From positions 1 through 43,595 of the forward strand of contig NZ_JAGKJK010000030.1 of the NCBI RefSeq assembly GCF_020329435.1: a stretch of DNA of 43,595 bases. Direction: 5' to 3'. Below are positions 25,900 through 33,660 of this stretch, piece after piece (position 1 is the stretch's first letter; each line of letters begins with the position of its first letter). The notes beneath the pieces are model-generated. The model was not told the origin of the DNA. It did no database searches and worked only from the letters and a program-made list of their open reading frames with translations. The stretch comes from Bradyrhizobium hereditatis. GTDB taxonomy: Bacteria; Pseudomonadota; Alphaproteobacteria; Rhizobiales; Xanthobacteraceae. The position numbers and the translations under genes are program-made.

Positions 25900-26187
25900 T
25901 TATTCGACGACCTTCGGCACAAGAAAGAAGTGGTTTTGCGTTTCCGGCGCATTCCCTACGATATCGTCGGGGATCTCGCCGTCATTGACCACATCGGCGC
26001 GCTTCTTCATTTCCATCGGGGTCACCGAGGTCATCGGCTCGACGCCGTCGATATTCACCTCCGAAAGTTGCTCCACGAAAGCCAGCATGGCGTTCAGCTC
26101 GCCCTGCAGATGGGGAACCTCGGCATCGGTGACCGCAATCCGCGCCAGATGCGCGATGCGGCGAACGGTGGCGGCATCAACGGACAT
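25900..26187 (-). CDS. gatC: Asp-tRNA(Asn)/Glu-tRNA(Gln) amidotransferase subunit C
   Basis: 95 residues. Small subunit that holds GatA and GatB together. MSVDAATVRRIAHLARIAV and GVEPMTSVTPMEMKKRADVV are family signatures. The start at 26187 removes an unrelated 76-residue open extension. It is the first gene of the gat operon. Confidence 0.95.
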   Translation of the reverse strand: MSVDAATVRRIAHLARIAVTDAEVPHLQGELNAMLAFVEQLSEVNIDGVEPMTSVTPMEMKKRADVVNDGEIPDDIVGNAPETQNHFFLVPKVVE

Positions 26188-26429
26188 TAACATAGGCCTC
26201 GAACGGGGAATTCGCATCCGCCGTATAGCAGAGGCCGCTTTTGCGCCGCAACCGCGGGAACAGGTGGCTGCGACGTTTCGGAGCGACTTTCCCCGCGGAC
26301 AAGTTTTCGTGTGTCGGGCACGGATTTCCTCGCAAAAGCGCCCCGACGAAACCACTTTTATCCCCGGGCGTAGTCGTCCTGAAACAGACGGGGAATGTAG
26401 TCGCGGCCAGAACATCGGGAGGCCGTGTC

Positions 26430-26540
26430 ATGTCGACTATCGAAAATGACAGTGCCGGAACGGAGGGTTGGGATCCTGCCCTCTGGTCCATCGGGACCCT
26501 CCTTGGCATCGCAATCGTCTACCTCGCCTGCTCAACCTGA
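26430..26540 (+). CDS. 36-residue single-span membrane protein
   Basis: MSTIENDSAGTEGWDPALWS then a hydrophobic segment (GTLLGIAIVYLACS) to the C-terminus. GGGAGG is about eight bases upstream of the ATG. It is divergent from gatC and 18 bases ahead of the 54-residue gene, so the two may be co-transcribed. Function unknown. Confidence 0.6.
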   Translation: MSTIENDSAGTEGWDPALWSIGTLLGIAIVYLACST

Positions 26541-26558
26541 CCGAACGGGAGGAGAGCC

Positions 26559-26723
26559 ATGTCCCAGGCTAAGATCCTGCAGGAAAAGGCGGAAATGTTC
26601 GAACGCCGCGCCGAAAGCGCGACCGATCCGATCTCCAGACAATATTACAAGGAAATGGCCGCACATTACCGGTCGCTGGCCGCCGAGCATCTCGCCGTCC
26701 GCCGCGACGAACCGGCGCATTAG
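26559..26723 (+). CDS. 54-residue helical small protein
   Basis: MSQAKILQEKAEMFERRAES is followed by ATDPISRQYYKEMAAHYRSL and a short charged end. The whole chain is amphipathic helix in character. GGGAGGAGAG lies just upstream of the ATG, an excellent ribosome site. It ends 18 bases before the convergent stop of the first nitronate monooxygenase gene. The type is familiar from rhizobial genomes as a hypothetical protein; no function known. Confidence 0.7.
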   Translation: MSQAKILQEKAEMFERRAESATDPISRQYYKEMAAHYRSLAAEHLAVRRDEPAH

Positions 26724-26740
26724 GGACGTAGCGCCGTCAA

Positions 26741-27817
26741 TCAGCCGCCCAGTGCGCCAAACCGCGCCAGCGCAGCGCCCGCCAGCGAACGGGTCAGCTC
26801 GGCCGCCGGCATTTCGCGGCCCATCCGCACCGCCTGCCCGGCCCAGAGATTGGTGAAGTCGACCTTGCCGAGCTTCTCGGCCGCCGCCCTCAGCGGCCCG
26901 AGCGCGGTGGCGGCGTGCGGGAACGCCGGTGCATCAGGCGAGATCGGCCCGACCTCGCGCATGACGCGGTTGGCAACGCCGCGCGCGGGACGGCCGGTCA
27001 TGACATTGGTAATGACGGTGGAATCGTCATGCGCCTGGGCGAGCGCAGCGCGCACAGGCCCGATCACCTTGGATTCGGGGCAACGCAGATAGGCGCTGCC
27101 GATCTGCACGCCGGATGCGCCGAGCGCGAACGCGGCCGCAATCCCGCGCCCGTCGGCGATGCCGCCGGCTGCGATCACCGGCACCTTCACCGCATCGACC
27201 ACCTGCGGCACCAGCGCAAAGGTACCGGGCTGCTCGGCGATATTGTCGGTCAGGAACATGCCGCGGTGACCGCCGGCCTCTGCGCCCTGCGCGATGATAA
27301 CATCGGCGCCGTTTTCCTCCAGCCAGATCGCTTCCTTCACGATCGTCGCCGACGACATCACGAGGGAGCCGGCCGCCTTGACGCGCTTGACCAGCGCGGG
27401 ATCCGGCAAGCCGAAATGGAAGCTCACGACTTCCGGCTTCAATTCTTCCACCACCGCGCACATCGCCTCATCGAACGGCGCACGATTGGCGGCGCTGATA
27501 GGCGCAGCTGGATCGATGCCCAATTCCTTGTAGTAAGCGCCGAGCCGCGCCTTCCAGCCGGCCTCGCGCGCAGGATCGGCATCAACAGCCTTGTGGCAGA
27601 AGAAGTTCATGTTAAGCGGCGCCGTGACGCGCTGGCGGATGATGTTGACCTGCTCGCGCGCTTTCTCGGCCGTGAGCATGGCACACGGCAGCGAGCCCAG
27701 CGCCCCGCCCTGCGCCGCCGCGATTACCAGTTCTGCATCGACCGCGCCGGCCATCGGCGCCAGCACGATCGGAAATTCGGTCTTGAAGAGGTCGATGATC
27801 CGGCGGTCTGGCCACAT
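26741..27817 (-). CDS. Nitronate monooxygenase-family flavoprotein (first of two)
   Basis: 358 residues, FMN-dependent TIM barrel of the nitronate monooxygenase / 2-nitropropane dioxygenase family. IVLAPMAGAVDAELVIAAAQ starts the barrel, GAEAGGHRG carries the His expected at the active site, and AAGGIADGRGIAAAFALGA is the phosphate-binding region. Characterised members oxidise toxic propionate 3-nitronate or alkyl nitronates; related ones act as enoyl reductases, so the substrate is open. It follows the second paralogue after 37 bases on the same strand. Confidence 0.85.
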   Translation of the reverse strand: MWPDRRIIDLFKTEFPIVLAPMAGAVDAELVIAAAQGGALGSLPCAMLTAEKAREQVNIIRQRVTAPLNMNFFCHKAVDADPAREAGWKARLGAYYKELGIDPAAPISAANRAPFDEAMCAVVEELKPEVVSFHFGLPDPALVKRVKAAGSLVMSSATIVKEAIWLEENGADVIIAQGAEAGGHRGMFLTDNIAEQPGTFALVPQVVDAVKVPVIAAGGIADGRGIAAAFALGASGVQIGSAYLRCPESKVIGPVRAALAQAHDDSTVITNVMTGRPARGVANRVMREVGPISPDAPAFPHAATALGPLRAAAEKLGKVDFTNLWAGQAVRMGREMPAAELTRSLAGAALARFGALGG

Positions 27818-27854
27818 GGTTGTGCTCCCTTGAATGGACTGGGGGTGTGAGAGC

Positions 27855-28829
27855 TCAGGCGGCGACGAAGTTACGCCGTCCGCTCAATATCTGGTCGGCT
27901 TCGGCGACGATCCTGTCAACGATTTCACCCGCCGGCGGAATATCATGAATCACTCCGACGGATTCACCGGCGATGACCGCGGCGATGTCGAAATTGCCAG
28001 CGGCCCTCGCCGCCGCATATTCGGCCGCGACCGCCTTGATGTTCTGCATCAGTTCGACTTCGCGTCCGATCCAGCGCCGCGCATGATCGTTAATCAGGCA
28101 GCGGCCAGTAAACGGCGCCGGCCAGACATTGTTGCGCGAGAGATCGAAGATGATGCCGCGGACGCTGCTACCGCTCGATGCAGCGCAGATGCGCTGCTTG
28201 GCTTCCTCTGCCCCGTCGCATTCGACGCTCGCGTAGAAGCGCGTTCCGAGCAGCACGCCTGATGCCCCCAGCATCATCATCGCCGCAAGCCCGCGGCCGT
28301 CGCCGATGCCGCCTGCAGCCGCGACCGGCACGCGACCCGCCGCGAGATCGACGATCGCAGGCACGATATCGAGGGTGGTGCGCGAGGCGCCATGGCCGCC
28401 GGCCTCTGTTCCCTGCGCGATCAGAATATCGGCGCCTGCATCGAGCGCCTGTCGCGCCATGTCTTCAGTTTGCACCTGACAGATCAGGAGCGCACCAGCT
28501 GCCTTGATGCGCGGCGCAAACTGCGAGGGATCACCGAACGACAACATAATCGCGCGCGGACGGACGCGGAGCGCGACGTCCAATAGCTCCGGCTGCTTCG
28601 CAAGGCTCCAGGTGATGAAGCCGATGCCGAACGGATCACCGACATCGGCGAGCTTTGCCGTCTCCTGCTCCAGCCACGCTCTGTCGCCGTAACCGCCGCC
28701 GAGGATGCCGAAGCCGCCGGCTGCGCTAACGGCCGCGGTGAGGCGCGCGCCGGCGATGACATCCATCGGCGCCGACAGGATCGGATGCTGAATGCCCAGA
28801 CGGGCGGTGAGTGGCGTTGTTATCGGCAT
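27855..28829 (-). CDS. Nitronate monooxygenase-family flavoprotein (second of two)
   Basis: 324 residues. Same fold as the neighbour: HPILSAPMDVIAGARLTAAV, then GTEAGGHGASR with the active-site His, and AAGGIGDGRGLAAMMMLGA. Sequence similarity to the first copy is clear but moderate, so they are not recent duplicates. Start at 28829 (MPITTPLTARLG) is preferred over 28844. It is divergent from a LysR-type gene, which probably controls it. Confidence 0.87.
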   Translation of the reverse strand: MPITTPLTARLGIQHPILSAPMDVIAGARLTAAVSAAGGFGILGGGYGDRAWLEQETAKLADVGDPFGIGFITWSLAKQPELLDVALRVRPRAIMLSFGDPSQFAPRIKAAGALLICQVQTEDMARQALDAGADILIAQGTEAGGHGASRTTLDIVPAIVDLAAGRVPVAAAGGIGDGRGLAAMMMLGASGVLLGTRFYASVECDGAEEAKQRICAASSGSSVRGIIFDLSRNNVWPAPFTGRCLINDHARRWIGREVELMQNIKAVAAEYAAARAAGNFDIAAVIAGESVGVIHDIPPAGEIVDRIVAEADQILSGRRNFVAA

Positions 28830-28872
28830 GTCCAATCTCTGCAAATCTGGACAGCGATCGTAAGCCGATCTA

Positions 28873-28889
28873 TCATTCTGTAAAAATGA
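28873..28889. promoter_or_regulatory. Candidate LysR-type operator
   Basis: TCATT-N7-AATGA is a perfect inverted repeat fitting the T-N11-A pattern of LysR-type regulators. It lies in the 104-base gap between the divergent flavoprotein and LysR genes. A second CATTCT/AGAATG pairing overlaps it (28874-28902). Confidence 0.5.
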
Positions 28890-28933
28890 ATACTTTAGAA
28901 TGCTCCAATCTCCAGAATGAAACGGTATTCGCC

Positions 28934-29815
28934 ATGGAATTGAGCGACCTCCAGACCTTTTCCGCCGTCGCGCGGCTTGGCGGCATCACTCGCGCGGCCG
29001 ACGAACTCAACACTGTGCAGTCCAACGTCACGCAGCGGGTCAAGGCGCTGGAAGCGGAGATCGGCGCCGCTTTGTTCGAGCGACACAGCCGCGGCATGAC
29101 GCTGACCGGCGCGGGCCGCCGCCTGCTGCCCTATGCCGACCGGATGGCGGCGCTGTCCCGTGAGGCGCTGCTCGCCGCGCGCGACGATGGCGAGCCGAAG
29201 GGACCACTCGCGATCGGCTCGATGGAGACGACGGCTGCTGTCCGCCTGCCCGCCCTACTCGCCGATTTCCATCGCCGCTTCCCGGCGGTGCAATTGAGCC
29301 TGCGTACCTCGACAACAGCCGAACTCGTAGCCGGCGTGCTCAACGGCACATTCGACGGTGCGTTCGTTGCCGGCCCGATCGAGCATGCCGAACTCGCTGC
29401 AACGGTCGCCTTCCGCGAAGAACTGGTGCTAGTTACAGCACGGCGCTGGCAAAGCCTCGGCGCGTTGCGCGCGGGCACGCCAGGGTCAGGCCCGACTGCA
29501 CTGGTGTTCCGCACCGGCTGCACGTATCGCCAGCGGCTCGAGCAGGTGTTTTCGGAATTTGGCTGGCCGTCTTCCGCGCGGTTTGAACTCGGCACGCTGG
29601 ACGGCATGATCGGCTGCGTTGCCGCCGACATGGGCGTGACGCTGCTGCCGCGCGCCGTGGTCGGGCGTAACGACACCGTCAACGTTCACACGCTGAGCCC
29701 GGCGCAGGCGCGCGTCGAGACGCTCTTCATCACCCGCCGCACGGCCCATCAGTACAGCGCCCTGCAGGGTTTTGCGTCCTGCCTGAACGGCAATGGCGAG
29801 GTCATCGCCGCCTGA
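28934..29815 (+). CDS. LysR-family transcriptional regulator
   Basis: 293 residues. N-terminal winged helix-turn-helix (1-60) with LQTFSAVARLGGITRAADEL and QSNVTQRVKALEAEIGAALF, then the periplasmic-binding-like effector domain. ATG 28934 begins the canonical LysR start MELSDLQTF; an in-frame ATG at 28886 lies inside the likely operator. By its divergent position it probably regulates the nitronate monooxygenase pair and itself. The effector is unknown. Confidence 0.9.
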   Translation: MELSDLQTFSAVARLGGITRAADELNTVQSNVTQRVKALEAEIGAALFERHSRGMTLTGAGRRLLPYADRMAALSREALLAARDDGEPKGPLAIGSMETTAAVRLPALLADFHRRFPAVQLSLRTSTTAELVAGVLNGTFDGAFVAGPIEHAELAATVAFREELVLVTARRWQSLGALRAGTPGSGPTALVFRTGCTYRQRLEQVFSEFGWPSSARFELGTLDGMIGCVAADMGVTLLPRAVVGRNDTVNVHTLSPAQARVETLFITRRTAHQYSALQGFASCLNGNGEVIAA

Positions 29816-30023
29816 CATCCCAGCGCCGAAGCGCGACGCCCGCCCAGACCGCCTCGACGAGCCCGAACGGCCAGGCGCCCTGCAGGAATCCATAGACCGA
29901 GCCGAGCGCGCAGGCGGCGGCGAAGGCGAGGATGAACCAGTGGCTGCGATCTTCCAGCGCGTAGGCCACCAGCATCGCAGTCACCGCGAACAAGCCGAAC
30001 AGGCTGAGCGCATCCATCGCCAT
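29802..30023 (-). CDS. Small membrane protein, function unknown
   Basis: 73 residues from ATG 30023 (MAMDALSLFGLFAVTAMLVA). Two or three hydrophobic segments are visible, then a basic end RRWDVRRR. Its 3' end overlaps the LysR gene end by 14 bases, tail to tail. The start is uncertain (30038 or 30017 are alternatives). The membrane pattern and length support a gene. Confidence 0.65.
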   Translation of the reverse strand: MAMDALSLFGLFAVTAMLVAYALEDRSHWFILAFAAACALGSVYGFLQGAWPFGLVEAVWAGVALRRWDVRRR

Positions 30024-30228
30024 CTTCTCATCCCGCATTCATTCCGCCACGCGAAACGGCCGCGCCATATTTTTGCACCAAAGCAGTTTGCACAGCGCGT
30101 CTTCCGCGCTGCAGTGTTCGATTGCAACGCGCGTGTCGATCTCAAAAACTTCTGGCCGCCCCGCACTACCACGTTAGTATGAGGCGCTAGCTACCAAAAA
30201 CCACAACGTCAATCTGGGAGGGACTACG

Positions 30229-31164
30229 ATGCGCACTGCATTCGTGTTGTGCTGTTCCGTTGCCTTGTTGAGTACGGCCGGAACGGCAAGCGCTCAAGAC
30301 TGGACGAAATCGAAATGGGGACCGGACGATGAAATCGGCGCCGCCAATTACATGAAGCCCGAACTCGTCGTGAAGGCAGCAGGTCTGGTCAAGACCGGCA
30401 AGACTTACGCGCTCGGCATCCCCGTCGACTCCAAGACCCCCGCCTACCCACCGCGCGCCTTCAAGATCACCGTCGTTCAGCCCGGTCAGGCCGGCATTCC
30501 CGGCCTGGGTCCGACCAAGACCACCTACAACGACGATTTGCTCGACGGCTGGGTCGGCGTCGGCAGCCAGCTCGACGGGCTTGGCCATATCGGCGTCGAG
30601 CACGTCTACTACAACGGGAACAAGCTTGCTGATTTCGGCGATCCGACCGGTCTGAAGAAGCTTGGCGTCGAGAAGATCCCCCCGATAGTGGCCCGCGGTG
30701 TGTTGCTTGACATGGCGGCCCATTACAACACCGACATCGTCAAGGAAGGCACCGCCTTCAACGTAAAGGAGATCGAGGAGGTCGCAAAAAAGCAGGGCGT
30801 CGAGATTCGCCAGGGCGACGTCGTGATCTTCCACACCGGCTGGCTCAGCCTGATCGGCAAGGACGACAAGCGCTACGGCGCGGGTGAACCTGGCCTGGGC
30901 GTCGAAGGAGCCAAATATCTCACCGGCAAGGGCGTCGTCGCGGTCGGTGCCGATACCTGGGGCCTCGAAGTGGTGCCGTTCGAGACCAAGAACGTCTTCG
31001 AGGTGCACCAAATCTTGCTGCCGATGAACGGCACCTACATTCTCGAAAATATGGACACCGCCGAACTGGCGAAGGACAAGGCTTACGAGTTCCTGTTTGT
31101 GCTCGGCCACCCGCGCTTCAAAGGCGGTGTGCAGAGCATGATCAACCCGGTCGCGATCCGGTAG
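30229..31164 (+). CDS. Exported cyclase-family (kynurenine formamidase-like) protein
   Basis: 311 residues. A signal peptide ends near Ala22 (ASA-QDW), so the enzyme should be periplasmic. The metal-binding region reads GVGSQLDGLGH where the classic family has HxGTHxDxPxH: only the Asp and last His remain. Downstream GVLLDMAAHYN, QGDVVIFHTGWL and GADTWGLEVVPFE match the cyclase fold. The longer cyclase subgroup often shows this altered motif, so loss of activity does not follow. GGGAGGGAC precedes the ATG. Substrate unknown. Confidence 0.82.
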   Translation: MRTAFVLCCSVALLSTAGTASAQDWTKSKWGPDDEIGAANYMKPELVVKAAGLVKTGKTYALGIPVDSKTPAYPPRAFKITVVQPGQAGIPGLGPTKTTYNDDLLDGWVGVGSQLDGLGHIGVEHVYYNGNKLADFGDPTGLKKLGVEKIPPIVARGVLLDMAAHYNTDIVKEGTAFNVKEIEEVAKKQGVEIRQGDVVIFHTGWLSLIGKDDKRYGAGEPGLGVEGAKYLTGKGVVAVGADTWGLEVVPFETKNVFEVHQILLPMNGTYILENMDTAELAKDKAYEFLFVLGHPRFKGGVQSMINPVAIR

Positions 31165-31178
31165 GGCGAGTTCGAACG

Positions 31179-31212
31179 ACGGTGTGGCGTTCTCGCATGG
31201 ACGCCACGCCGT
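31179..31212 (+). terminator. Strong hairpin after the cyclase gene
   Basis: A 12-bp stem with one G.T pair (31179-31190 with 31201-31212) and a ten-base loop, 15 bases past the stop codon. No T tract follows, so it may protect mRNA ends rather than terminate by itself. Confidence 0.45.
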
Positions 31213-31254
31213 GATCGGCTTTGCGTGCATGCCGCGCCGGTGTTATGCGAGGTC

Positions 31255-31737
31255 ATGCCTGCCCCTATACTTCCCCTGATCGACGCCGTCACACACTGGC
31301 CTGAGCGCGGCGCCCTGATCGGCCTCGATCTCGGCACCAAGACGATCGGTGTCGCCGTGTCCGATCCCGACCGCAGGCTCGCGACCGGCGTCGAGACCAT
31401 CCAGCGCAAGGCGTTCAAGGTCGACGCCGCACGGCTGTTGGCAATATCCGGCGAACGCAATGCGGTCGGCTTTGTGCTCGGCCTGCCCATCAACATGGAC
31501 GGCAGCGAGGGTCCGCGTGCGCAGTCGACCCGCGCCTTCGCCCGAAATCTTTCCAACCTCACGGACCTCGCGATCGGACTGTGGGATGAGCGTCTCTCGA
31601 CCGCGGCCGTCGAGCGCGAACTGATCGGCATGGACGTCTCCCGCGCCCGCCGCGCCGGGGTAATCGACGAGCATGCGGCGATCTTCATCCTGCAGGGTGC
31701 GCTCGACCGGCTGAAGAAGCTGCGCGGGGACGCTTAA
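31255..31737 (+). CDS. ruvX: Putative pre-16S rRNA nuclease / Holliday-junction resolvase-like YqgF
   Basis: 160 residues, RNase H-like fold. IGLDLGTKTIGVAVSD carries the first catalytic Asp. VGFVLGLPINMDGSEGPRAQ and LWDERLSTAAVERELI are family signatures, with DEHAAIFILQ near the end. E. coli YqgF matures the 16S 5' end. GAGG lies just before ATG 31255. The AEC permease gene starts three bases after its stop. Confidence 0.92.
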   Translation: MPAPILPLIDAVTHWPERGALIGLDLGTKTIGVAVSDPDRRLATGVETIQRKAFKVDAARLLAISGERNAVGFVLGLPINMDGSEGPRAQSTRAFARNLSNLTDLAIGLWDERLSTAAVERELIGMDVSRARRAGVIDEHAAIFILQGALDRLKKLRGDA

Positions 31738-31740
31738 GGC

Positions 31741-32664
31741 ATGGCCGTCGTCATTGCGGCACTAATGCCGGTATTTTTGCTGATCGTGCTCGGCTTCGTC
31801 CTGAGGCGGACGCTGATGCGGCTGGAGACGCAGTGGCACGGGCTGGAGCGGCTGACCTATTACGTGTTGCTCCCGGTCTTTCTGGTGCAGACGCTGGTCA
31901 AGGCCGATCTGAGCATGGTGCCGGTTGGCGGCGTCGGAGGCGCCATGCTGTTGTCGGCGCTCGCGATGTCGCTGCTATGTCTTGCGCTGCGTCCCCTGCT
32001 CGCTCGCGCCAACGTGGACGGTCCCGCGTTTACGTCGATGTTCCAGGGCGCGACACGCTGGCAGACCTATGTCGCGCTCGCCGTCTCCAGCAGTCTGTTC
32101 GGCAATCTCGGACTGGCGCTCGCATCCGTCGCGATGATCGCCATCGTTCCGCTGGTCAACGTACTCAGTGTTTCGGTGCTTGCCCATTACGCCTCGCCGG
32201 AAAAGCGCTCGACCGGTTCAATTGTGCTGACGGTGGTGAGCAATCCCCTGATCTGGGCCTGCGTGATCGGGCTGGCGATCAACGTCACCCACATTCCGCT
32301 TCCCAGGCTCTGGCACGAGGTGGCGGACGCGCTCGGCCGTTCCTCCCTCGCCATCGGCCTCTTGGTGACCGGCGCAGGCCTGCATCTCAAAGGCCTGTTC
32401 AGGCCGAGCCTCGCCGCCAGCGTCACGGTGTTCCTCAAGCTGGTGCTTATGCCGGTGATCGCCGTCACACTGGCGTTGCAGTTTGGACTCGCCGATTCCA
32501 ACCTCGCCGTCGTGACGATTTGTTCCGCGGTACCCACCGCATCAAGCGCCTATGTGCTGGCGCGGCAAATGGGCGGCGACGCACCGCTATTGGCGCAGAT
32601 CATTACGTTGCAGACCATTTTGGCGGCGGTGACGATGCCGATCGCAATCGCGCTGGTGGCTTAG
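31741..32664 (+). CDS. AEC (auxin efflux carrier) family permease
   Basis: 307 residues with about ten membrane segments in two halves. QTYVALAVSSSLFGNLGLAL and SAVPTASSAYVLARQMGGD are typical AEC motifs around the broken helices. Bacterial members move malate, malonate or other small acids; the substrate cannot be read here. It follows ruvX by three bases and is followed by a palindromic repeat. Confidence 0.87.
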   Translation: MAVVIAALMPVFLLIVLGFVLRRTLMRLETQWHGLERLTYYVLLPVFLVQTLVKADLSMVPVGGVGGAMLLSALAMSLLCLALRPLLARANVDGPAFTSMFQGATRWQTYVALAVSSSLFGNLGLALASVAMIAIVPLVNVLSVSVLAHYASPEKRSTGSIVLTVVSNPLIWACVIGLAINVTHIPLPRLWHEVADALGRSSLAIGLLVTGAGLHLKGLFRPSLAASVTVFLKLVLMPVIAVTLALQFGLADSNLAVVTICSAVPTASSAYVLARQMGGDAPLLAQIITLQTILAAVTMPIAIALVA

Positions 32665-32667
32665 AAC

Positions 32668-32746
32668 CGTCATTGCGAGCGAAGCGAAGCAATCCACCTC
32701 TCCACTTGCGGAGACATGGATTGCTTCGTCCAACTCGCAATGACGG
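32668..32746. repeat. Intergenic palindrome of the CGTCATTGCGAGCGAAGC type
   Basis: CCGTCATTGCGAGCGAAGCG (from 32668) through CAATCCA is inverted as TGGATTGCTTCGTCC..CTCGCAATGACGG (32717-32746). It fills the gap between the convergent permease and CPBP genes, starting at the permease stop and ending ten bases before the next stop. A decayed relative is at 5140-5246. Confidence 0.85.
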
Positions 32747-32756
32747 GGAGCGAGCG

Positions 32757-33539
32757 TTAGCCGTGCCCCGCCAGCCAGAAGGTCTGGATCGTCGCCGCCA
32801 GATTGTTGATGCCGTGCAGGACGATCGTCAGCCAGGTCGAGCCCGTGCGATAGCGCAGGTAGCCGAGCAATACGCCGATCGTGAACACCTCGCCGAAGAA
32901 GAACCAGTCGTACTGCAGATGCAGCGACGTCCACGCCAGCGACGACAGGAAGATGGCCCCGGTCACGCAAAGCCTTGATTCCGACCATCCCCGATAGAGA
33001 AAGCCGCGCGCGAAAATCTCTTCCCACATCGGCGCGGCGACGGAAAACGCGATCACCAGGAGCCACAGCGCGCCGTCGGCCTGCGCGGATTTCAGCACCT
33101 CGCCCATGAAGCCCGGCGTCACCTCGCGCCCCAGCGCCCGCGACAGCAAGTCCCAGCCGCCGACCAGGATCGCAAACGCCGCGAGGCTGGTGAAGAAATT
33201 GCGCCATGAGGTCCAGCGCAGGGCGAGATAATCAGTAAAGGATATGCGGGTCGGACGGATCGCGATCCACGTCGCAAGCAGCACCGCGGGCAATCCGAGG
33301 ATCACCGAGAGCGAGATGGTCAGGCCGCCGCCGACGACCCTGATGGCTTCGGCGACGTCGAACGATCCGCCCTGCCGCAGCACGAAGTAGATGATGACGC
33401 TGAGCTGCCCGAGGAACATCGCAGCGAAGATGAACAGACCCCACAGCGCGGTGCCCCAGAATTTCCAGGCGCGCGGCGGTCGCGGATCAGGGATCGCGGG
33501 CGGGACGGCAACTGGGCTTGCGGGGGTAAGGGAGTCCAT
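32757..33539 (-). CDS. CPBP-family intramembrane glutamic protease
   Basis: 260 residues with about eight membrane segments. The three CPBP/Abi motifs are present in order: WEEIFARGFLYRG (EExxxR), SLHLQYDWF and VLHGINNL. The family includes eukaryotic Rce1 and bacterial bacteriocin-immunity proteins. Substrate unknown. ATG 33539 is chosen over a TTG one codon upstream. Confidence 0.88.
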   Translation of the reverse strand: MDSLTPASPVAVPPAIPDPRPPRAWKFWGTALWGLFIFAAMFLGQLSVIIYFVLRQGGSFDVAEAIRVVGGGLTISLSVILGLPAVLLATWIAIRPTRISFTDYLALRWTSWRNFFTSLAAFAILVGGWDLLSRALGREVTPGFMGEVLKSAQADGALWLLVIAFSVAAPMWEEIFARGFLYRGWSESRLCVTGAIFLSSLAWTSLHLQYDWFFFGEVFTIGVLLGYLRYRTGSTWLTIVLHGINNLAATIQTFWLAGHG

Positions 33540-33558
33540 CAAATAACTTTCTCAGTGT

Positions 33559-33648
33559 CGTCATGCCCGGGCTTGTCCCGGGCATCCACGTCTTGCTTGC
33601 GCGCGGAGACAAAAGTCATGGATGGCCGGGCCAAGCCCGGCCATGACG
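33559..33648. repeat. Paired intergenic palindrome of the CGTCATGCCCGGGC type
   Basis: CGTCATGCCCGGGCTTGTCC (33559-33590) and its inverted relative ATGGCCGGGCCAAGCCCGGC (33617-33648) lie between the CPBP start and the aidB-like stop. Each arm forms its own hairpin (GCCCGGG/CCCGGGC and GGCCGGG/CCCGGCC). Confidence 0.85.
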
Positions 33649-33660
33649 GATGACAAGCAT

